A program made the translations under genes and the position numbers. The notes under the pieces are model-generated. The model was not told the DNA's origin. It saw nothing but the letters and a program-made list of their open reading frames with translations, and ran no database searches. A stretch of 64,000 nt of DNA, taken from contig CAKJVC010000072.1 in NCBI GenBank assembly GCA_918026815.1, positions 186,001 to 250,000 of the forward strand, read 5' to 3'. This stretch comes from Chalara sp. BL73 (taxonomy: Eukaryota; Ascomycota; Leotiomycetes; Helotiales). Each line of letters starts with the position of its first letter. Within the stretch, counting starts at the first letter, position 1. Positions 55,781-64,000 of the stretch are shown piece by piece.

Positions 55781-56363
55781 ATGGTAAAATCTATCTCACA
55801 TTTCAACTTAACTTCAACAAATTTAACAATGACATAGGGCAAACGCAAAGCAGCTAAGAAGCAACAAGGTCCCAAGAAGGTACTATTACCTTGCCTTTGC
55901 CCTTATTCAAACTCTTAATAATACGCAGGCCGAACCACTTGCTACCATATTTCCGTGTCTCTTCTGCAACCACGAAAAATCAGTTTCCGTCAAGATAGAC
56001 AAGAAAGCAGGTGTGGGCCAGCTCTCCTGTAAAGTTTGCAACCAACAATACCAATGCGCTGTCAACTGTACGTGTTGCGCCCCCCCAGAGCGCATGCCCC
56101 CGATTGCTAATATATGGGTAGATCTTTCCGCGGCGGTTGATGTATATTCGGATTGGGTAGATGCTTGCGATGCGGTCGCAAAAGAAGACGGTGCTCAGAA
56201 CAATGGTGGCAGCTATGCGCCGTCGAGAGCGCAGGCTTCAGGGGGTAGATCGGCTGCGGGAAGGCAAAGAGATGATGAGGACGACGACGATATTATAGAT
56301 GACGATGATGATGGAGCGGGCGGCTATGGTGGGGAAGGGATTGTTGCGGATGACGAATATTAA
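55781..56363 (+). CDS. ELF1: Transcription elongation factor Elf1
   Basis: Zinc-binding RNA polymerase II elongation factor that helps transcription through chromatin. Exon 1 is just the ATG (55781-55783); exons 55838-55879, 55929-56067 and 56122-56363 follow, total 141 residues. [14 protein letters not shown] is the basic N-tail; zinc-finger cysteines are in [11 protein letters not shown] and [11 protein letters not shown] (C4); then [21 protein letters not shown]. The C-terminus has a long acidic run ([15 protein letters not shown]), as usual in filamentous fungi. Nuclear. Confidence 0.95.
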
Positions 56364-56702
56364 GGACCGTCCTTTGACAATGCATTGCCTTATGGAGTTA
56401 TGGACTGGGTTCGGGGTGTTATGGTGTTACGAAAGGAAAACAAGTACAGGACTATACTTGGTGATAAGGGCTAGCATGCTGTGTTCATTCACGAGGCATT
56501 AAACTTCAGAAAGGGTTGGTTTTGGCCAAATTATTTATGATGGATGGCTATCAGTATCTAGCTGATATGATTATTTCTCTGTGGGATGCAATATATCAGG
56601 CAGACCCAAGCGTAGTTTATTATCGCACAACGCTGGACAAACATTCGTCTTCTGCTTGTTATCTTGTAGGCATTAGAACGCCCTCCGTGTATTCTATACT
56701 AC
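56364..56702. other. Convergent spacer ELF1 / FUR1
   Basis: 339 bp between stops; 3' UTR-type DNA. Confidence 0.6.
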
Positions 56703-57646
<944 letters not shown>

Positions 57647-58727
57647 TGTTGAAGCTAGGATGCAGGATATGAGATTCTTTGCTTTGGGGTTTCAGGAATG
57701 CATGCGATGTTTTCAAGAAGTGCAGGAGATGAAGAGGTAGAGTAATGTGACGCTCTGAACAGCTTAGTTTGCTAAAGTAACAGTGGGCGAGGGTATAGTC
57801 AAGCTTGCGGTAGCTTAACTTTGTGTGAATAACGCGGCGGATTCCGACCTGCCATATTAAATGTGCCAAAAACACCTGGCGGTATAGAGATCATTCTAAC
57901 TCTGTTGCATACATAGTGCGGGGTGACATTTGAGAAGTTTCACCGCACTGTGCACAGGATAGGGCATCAGTGCTTGAACTATTTGTTGATATAGATTACT
58001 AAATTACAGGGGCGGATGGACATGAAAGTTCCAGCCTGACAACAGCTTTTGTACAATCGGTGAGTTGATATCAGACTTGATCTTTTGAATTGTGATCCAG
58101 TCATTTGTCCAGATATTAAAGATGGGCCTCTTCCTTAATGATCTTGAATGAACGATGCACCATATCTACTCGGGGTGGCGTACAATGGCTCCCCGAGGTT
58201 TGAAAGATGATTGATGTTGCATGTTTAAGATAGCTTCTCGGCTTGCCAGCCTTTGCACACCAAGCCTCTCTCTTGGAACTTTGCGCCACCAAGGCTGACC
58301 ATTCACCTTTTTGGCCGGCGCGTTCACAATGATCAACACGCAAGGCCGGCCTTGCTATGCATGCGCAAGCGTTTGCTAAAGTTTCATGCAAACTTGCAAG
58401 TCAAAAACAAAGCAGATCGATGCAATAGATTTCTTTCATATCTTCAGGATCTTTATTATTCTATCAAGGTGATCCTGCTCTTGTTCCTCCCCTTTCTTTT
58501 CACTTGGCGGCTAAAAGTAGTAGTTTCCTAGAGTCAATTTACGATTTTGTTTATTCACATTTCTGGAAACAAACTTCACCAAATCTCGAGGCAGCCTAAT
58601 GGGATTGCTAGCGCCAATAGTGGTCTCAAATATTTAGAAGAATGACTTGGTCATCTCCCGAGAGTTCACCTCCAAAGCGCTGAATCTCACCTTGTACCTG
58701 GCCCAATCTTCGCCATCTTGTCTCGAT
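57647..58727. other. Bidirectional promoter FUR1 / WAPL
   Basis: 1.08 kb between divergent starts; no gene or repeat recognised. Confidence 0.5.
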
Positions 58728-61530
58728 ATGGCAGCCCAAGATGAGGGCGTATTCCCTATCCCTAAAAAGCGGATGACAACATACGGGAAAGCCTCTCGCA
58801 AACGTATACCAGATCAAGGTTTTGCGCCACGCATTCGAGACGCAAGATCTCCCGAAAAGAAGCAGAGTTCATTTGCATCGAGATCATCTAGTGTTCCTCT
58901 AGCAGAACCAAAAGGATTGAAGAGTCCTCAAAAAAGACCTTCGCCCTCGTCTACGGCATCTGCCAGTATCAGTGTCTTTGACGTTCCCTCAAGCGACGAC
59001 GATACTATTCTGTCTGTCCCGAAAAACCAGAAAACCGCTCACAATCCAGTCATTCGAAAACCTACTCCAAAAGTGATATCTACTAAGGAGACATTCGTAA
59101 CTTTAGCAGCCGAGGTGGACAGGGCGAAGAGGGTGAAGCTATCTCCGATGCGTGCGCTACCTAGCAAGTCTCCTTCAGATGTAATACTTAGAAAGAAGGA
59201 AACGATTGCTACTGAAGAACTGTCCAAACCATTCACTTTGGGTCGTACCAGCAATATTGCATCAAGGCCAAAGCATGTACCGACACAGCAGAAGCCGGAG
59301 GATGCATTAGCTCAGTCGAATGCCTCAGCATCGCTGATGCATATCAGATCAGGCACACCACCTTTGAGTGATACAGACATGATGGATGTGGATTTGTCTA
59401 CCAGCAACTACATATCCCCAAGGGGTCAACAAATGTGGGAAGATCTTTTAGGCCCCGTGGATCTCTACTTAGCCCGGGATAAAGCGATAAAGTCAAGTGT
59501 GAGTGCTTTTAATGGATGTGTTGTTTTCATTCCGTACTCTATATGCATATATGTGGCTGAAGTATGAAGCAAGAGGTGCTGATCGCTACAACTTTACAGG
59601 CGAAAAAAGTCGATAAACTGCTTTATAACGCGGCAGGAGTATCCAAACCAGTGCAAAGGCCGGCTAGAAATATTCCACGGCGGCGGCTTATTGACTCTCT
59701 TGTTGAGCAGGCCTCATATGAGGATGATATAGATGAACATTCACTTAGTGCTGAGGATGCGGATATCACGTCGAGTAAGGAAACAGACCCTGATGGTCTC
59801 AAGATCTCGAGAAACCAGAGTCCCGTACCAGAAGTGACCGTAAAATCCTCGATAACTGCCCAAGTTCCGCTTGCGGCCGGGCCAAGATTTACTTACAGTC
59901 GGCAGCGTTCAATGCTAGCTGAGGACGACCTCATGTCACAATTAGCCCTCGATCTGCCGTCCCAGCCGGTGCAAGCTCAGACTGGCAGACGCCCTCGCAG
60001 AGGCTCTATCCCAAAGCTCACTCCACTTCAAAGTTTCCATGAGGATGAAGAAGACAATGAGGGAGTAAGCTCACAAAACATTCGAAGTGTTCATGAACTG
60101 CGTCAAGCAGGCGCCAACAGTCGGTTCTTGGACGAAATTGAGGATCTTCTAGATCGTATCGGGAAGCCGGCTGCACAACCATCCTCGAGCAGGCGCTCCA
60201 GCCTACTGGAACTAGCCGGCAAGTTTAAGGATAAGAATTTTGTGCGGCAATTCCGTTCCAATGGTATCGAGCAACGTTTGTTCGTGCATCTTGGCCTAGA
60301 AACAGACCTTCTATCTGGCTTCCTCATCATTTCAATCTTGATGGTTCTGTTATTAGATACAAGTATGCCACATGTCGTAGCTCAGCTCCGACGCCAAGGA
60401 ATCACGAGGTTGCTCATACGCTTGCTAGATTCTCAAGCAAGTATAGTCACATTAAGCAGAGAGCGAAAGTCCAATATGTCAAAAATGGCGCAGTCTTTGA
60501 TAACTCAACACCAGAATTTTCTTCTTCAAGTGCCGGTTTGGGAAGATCTACAGCCTCGGTCTCTGTCTACAAGAACCGTCGCCTTAAAATGCTTGGAGCT
60601 TATGGTTCGACAGACCAGAGAAGCTGGCAACTCTGGTGATCTGATCTCTAAAGAATTGACCACTAGATTGTTCGCAATTCTACAAACCATTTCCGAAGAT
60701 GATTCATGGGATCTCCCCAGTGGACAAAAAGCGATCGACTTCTATCTTGCTCTGTCGACACTTGAATCACATTCTATTACGGCAAGGACTGTTCATGATG
60801 AATCGATATGGATTAGTGACTATCTGCCAATTGTGGCAGAATCTCTCGAAGTCGCATTAAGCCGTTCCACTGACAATTTTGGCACTATTCAGGCTCTAAT
60901 CTTGAGACTGACGTTGAACGTCACAAACAATAATCCGAACGCATCAGATGTGTTTGCAAGAGGACCTTTGATGGCTGTTATGGGCACAGTGCTTGTAGCG
61001 AAATTTCACAAAATATTACGCTTCCTGACTGAGGAAGACCTCTCCACAATTGTTGATCATCTGGTCCTCGTACTTGGGGTTATGATCAATTTCGCGGATG
61101 GGAGCTCAGCTGCCCGAGAAAGTGTCCACAGCCTACATGGAAAAGAGAATGATCCCCTAGATAATATTGTGCAGCTCTTTGTCGACAACCTGGCCCGGGC
61201 TCATGAGGTAAGATTTTCCACCCCTTGAACGAATTCTGCAACTGACATTAGTAGGCTGAATCATTCGAAGAGAGTCAAAAAAACGTGGCATTTGGATATT
61301 TATCTGTCCTGTTAGGCTACCTATCGTTGTTGCCAGCAATCTCAGAACGAATAGCTGCTCAACAACCAAGGAAAACCCTTCGGCCACTGGTGACATCCAT
61401 TGAGGAGTTTATTGGGCACCATAAGGTCGCTGACAGTCAGTTTGAAGCTGACGATGAAGGATACAATGCTAACATTGGGTTGACCGAACGGCTCGAAGAA
61501 CTCGTCTTAAAATTGAGCTCAAATTATTAG
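58728..61530 (+). CDS. WAPL domain protein (cohesin release factor)
   Basis: Nuclear protein that opens cohesin rings and limits loop length. Exons 58728-59498, 59600-61207 and 61255-61530 join to 884 residues. The N-terminal ~450 residues are disordered and Ser/Lys/Pro-rich (KRMTTYGKASRKR at the start, a motif found in fungal Wapl). The WAPL domain starts about residue 450: SVHELRQAGANSRFLDEIEDL, FVRQFRSNGIEQRL, MPHVVAQLRRQGITRLLIRLL, RTVALKCLELM, then LTLNVTNNNP and LVLVLGVMINFADGS, and ends RLEELVLKLSSNY. Helical HEAT-like repeats throughout. Start chosen at MAAQDEG; an in-frame ATG 81 bp upstream would extend it. Confidence 0.9.
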
Positions 61531-62244
61531 AGGGGGTACAAATTTAAGAAGCGAGTAAGCGTTTTGAGAAGGCTGCTCCTGGCATCTGATGACATGAGGG
61601 GAAAGGCGTTGGTTGTTGCATCCATTCACATATACCCATGCAAAATGCGAACCACGAGGGGACTGAAGGAGTAACATAGAACAGTAGAGTACATAAAGAA
61701 CGATGAAGATTCTCGAACGCTGTCACAGATTATTCTACTTCTGTGGCGTATTCCGGTTTATGTCCTCGATCAAGCACTTATTTCTTATCCTGTACTTCCA
61801 AGTAAAAGATGAGGAGTTTCTAATATCCCGCACTTTATGATACGACAGATGGCAGCAAAAAGATGAAGAATGACGGGACTGAAGAAAAGTGGTTGGCGGC
61901 AAGATGAGTTGCGCCTTCTGGCTAAACCTACGGGCTGGGCTCTAGTTTCAAAGGTTACAGATAACTACTCGCTCACCTGTCTATTTTATGTTTAAGTTCC
62001 TTGTCAACGCTAAGGCCCTCTCACAGGCGTGGATCTACGTCACTTATAGGGTTCAAATTTGCTTTGTAAACCAGTTGATGAGTTTCGTGAACTGCCACTT
62101 TTGAGATTCAAACCTAAAGCACCACTTTTAACTCGGCTCCTGTCTTTCTTTCAGCCTTGTCTTGGTGCCCAACATCAAGCGACGAGTCAAGTACCTCAAT
62201 CAACATTATCAACATCTGATCCCAACAAACAGTGGGTGGAAACC
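61531..62244. other. Intergenic WAPL / RHB1
   Basis: 714 bp; nothing recognised. Confidence 0.5.
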
Positions 62245-63069
62245 ATGTCTCCTCCAAAACAGAGGAAGATTGCTATCGTTGGCAGTCGCTCAGTTGGTAA
62301 GTCTTCTTGATACATGAATCTCTGCTCCTCTTGGCGAGTAAGATTGATGCATCCGCTGGTCTTCATACCATCCCTCCCTACGCCCTTAGTTAATCTTGGA
62401 TTTTCTTCATCTATAGGCAAATCATCGCTCACAGTCCAGTTTGTTGACAATCACTTTGTGGAAAGCTATTATCCTACGATAGAAAATACTTTCAGCAAAG
62501 TCATCAAGTACAAGGGGCAAGAATACGCCACAGAGATCATCGATACCGCAGGTCAAGTATGACTTCAAATTTGGCTTCACAATTTCATATCATATTCGAG
62601 ATTTATGGCTGACAAGTTTCTCGTAGGATGAATACAGCATTCTTAACTCAAAACACTTCATTGGGATACATGGGTATATGCTTGTGTACTCAGTGGCTTC
62701 TATGTCATCGTTTGAGATGATACATGTGATCCGAGACAAGATTTTAAATCATCTGGTCAGTTCACAAATAGATAACAGTCTAGCATGAACCTAGATTCCA
62801 TAATGACCAATCGCTGATTTAACTAGGGAACGGAATCCGTGCCAATAGTCATTGTTGGAAACAAGAGTGACCTGCGACCAGAACAACGTCAAGTGTCAAA
62901 GGAAGATGCCGAGAAGACGGCGAAGGAGTTTAACTGCAAATGCACAGAAGCAAGCGCGCGTTACAATGAGAATGTCGCTAAAGCTTTTGAGCTTATGATC
63001 GGGGAGATCGAAAAGTCTGAGAATCCGAATGAGCCAACAGGGGGGGGGAAGTCTTGTAAGGTGATGTAA
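62245..63069 (+). CDS. RHB1: Rheb GTPase
   Basis: TORC1-linked Ras-family GTPase, also tied to basic amino acid uptake in fungi. Exons 62245-62296, 62417-62556, 62627-62755 and 62827-63069 join to 187 residues. The P-loop GSRSVGKSSLT carries the Arg-Ser at Ras positions 12-13 that marks Rheb; switch I is YYPTIENTFSK, switch II [28 protein letters not shown], then VGNKSDLRPEQRQV, EASARYNENV and CaaX Cys-Lys-Val-Met for farnesylation. Confidence 0.95.
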
Positions 63070-63672
63070 GGACGGTTTTAGTTTGGATACGTGATGCGGG
63101 CCTGCGTGGTTAGACTTCGTCAGGAGATACAGTACATATATTATGGCGTTTTGGAGAAGGTTCAATCGAGAATTAGGAGGATTTGTCCATGATGTTCTCA
63201 TTGTCTATTTTTGATGCTAGTAGGTTTCGGCGTGAGCTCATGTAAGTGACTCACGGCTCCAAGCCTGAGGAATATTGATGGAGTGGTGTGTCATTGAGAA
63301 AAACAGGAGATCTTATGACTACTTGGTGACACCAGCACACCATGATGATGTGTGCTTCTTCAAGAGATGAGAGATGCTCGCATGAATTTGAGTTTGAGCA
63401 ACCATCCTTGCTTTGTGGGTCAATACAAAAATGACAGACTTGAATAATTCCCCAAGCTTCCAAAGAAGCATATCAAATATTCTCTTTAAGTCAATTAAAT
63501 AAGTATGGGCGGCCTCCAGAGAGACCCCCCAGGCTGCTCCATCGCTTTCACGTGATTGATATGAGTCAAGAGATGGTGGGGCAAGGCTGAGCCAGAACAC
63601 AAATCTTCGAATTTAACCCCTCCCCGGCCCCATACGCTCAAGTTACTCTAGACCACAGACACATAATTCAAT
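63070..63672. other. Intergenic RHB1 / SES1
   Basis: 603 bp; RHB1 3' UTR and SES1 promoter; nothing else seen. Confidence 0.5.
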
Positions 63673-64000
63673 ATGCTTGATATATTCGACTTCCTTGTCG
63701 AGAAGGGGGGAGACCCCGAGAAGATTAGGGAGTCTCAGAGACGTCGCTATGCTCCAGTCGAGGTTGTTGACAAGGTCATTGCACTTTATGAAGACCATCG
63801 TAAAAGTAAGGGACCTTGGCTTCTATTATGAGAAATATTAATAACACGTGTAGCACAATATGACGCTACTCAATTGAAGCAAAAGATCAATGCAGTACAA
63901 CAGCAAATTGGTCCCAAAATGAAAGCTGCGAAGACGGATCCCAAAGTCAAGGAGGAAGCAGATGCTTTAAAGAAGCAAAAGGACGAATTGACAGAACAAT
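63673..64000 (+). CDS. SES1: Seryl-tRNA synthetase, N-terminal part (3' end outside window)
   Basis: Class II synthetase charging tRNA-Ser. Exon 1 63673-63805, intron 63806-63853 (GTAAGG...TAG), exon 2 from 63854 to the window end. Sequence MLDIFDFLVEKGGDPEKIRE, then RRRYAPVEVVDKVIALYEDHRK, then the long tRNA-binding coiled-coil arm (ATQLKQKINAVQQQIGPKMK). The catalytic domain lies beyond the window. Confidence 0.93.

Overview
The window is nuclear DNA of a filamentous ascomycete (Pezizomycotina). Nearly every gene is split by 45-70 bp GT-AG introns with CTAAC/CTGAC-type branch sites, and protein families such as the ERMES subunit Mmm1, the Zn2Cys6 regulator, the bifunctional Ade5,7 and the VRG4 GDP-mannose transporter are typical of this group. 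Protein flavour suggests Leotiomycetes, but that is inference. Exon boundaries below were derived by hand from reading-frame phase, splice consensus and protein family conservation.

Left part (0-13.7 kb): the 3' end of an Xaa-Pro aminopeptidase, a FUN14 protein, PLP synthase PDX1/SNZ, RNase H, MMM1, VRG4, a phosducin-like protein, a tRNA-like locus, a DUF2293 protein and acireductone dioxygenase. This is ordinary gene-dense housekeeping DNA.

Accessory block (14,001-21,411): a perfectly placed pair of 45-bp terminal inverted repeats (44/45 identical) flanked by TA on both sides bounds 7.4 kb. At one end lies a mutated pogo/Fot1-type transposase pseudogene. Between the inverted repeats are an intact Ras-type GTPase gene (Ala at the Gly13 position, CaaX = CAIM), a three-copy ~210-bp tandem array, and directly downstream of it a small secreted six-cysteine protein. 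This is the most unusual part of the window: either a transposon that carries host-like cargo, or two related insertions flanking a lineage-specific island.

Middle (21.6-33 kb): a short-chain dehydrogenase, Derlin/DER1, the centromeric histone CENP-A with a repeated N-tail, homoserine kinase THR1, ADE5,7 and an inositol-phosphoceramide mannosyltransferase.

Putative catabolic cluster (33.8-45.2 kb): two TfdA/XanA-like Fe(II)/2-oxoglutarate dioxygenases, an alpha/beta hydrolase, a Zn2Cys6 transcription factor and an NCS1 nucleobase-type permease lie together. This suggests uptake and oxidation of a purine-like or related small molecule, controlled by the local regulator.

Right part (46.8-64 kb): a mitochondrial alpha/beta hydrolase, a Rab18-like GTPase, ribosomal protein eS1, a small Ser-rich protein, a gene-poor stretch with a decayed or unrecognised multi-exon gene (52.8-54.9 kb), Elf1, uracil phosphoribosyltransferase, the cohesin release factor WAPL, Rheb and the start of seryl-tRNA synthetase.
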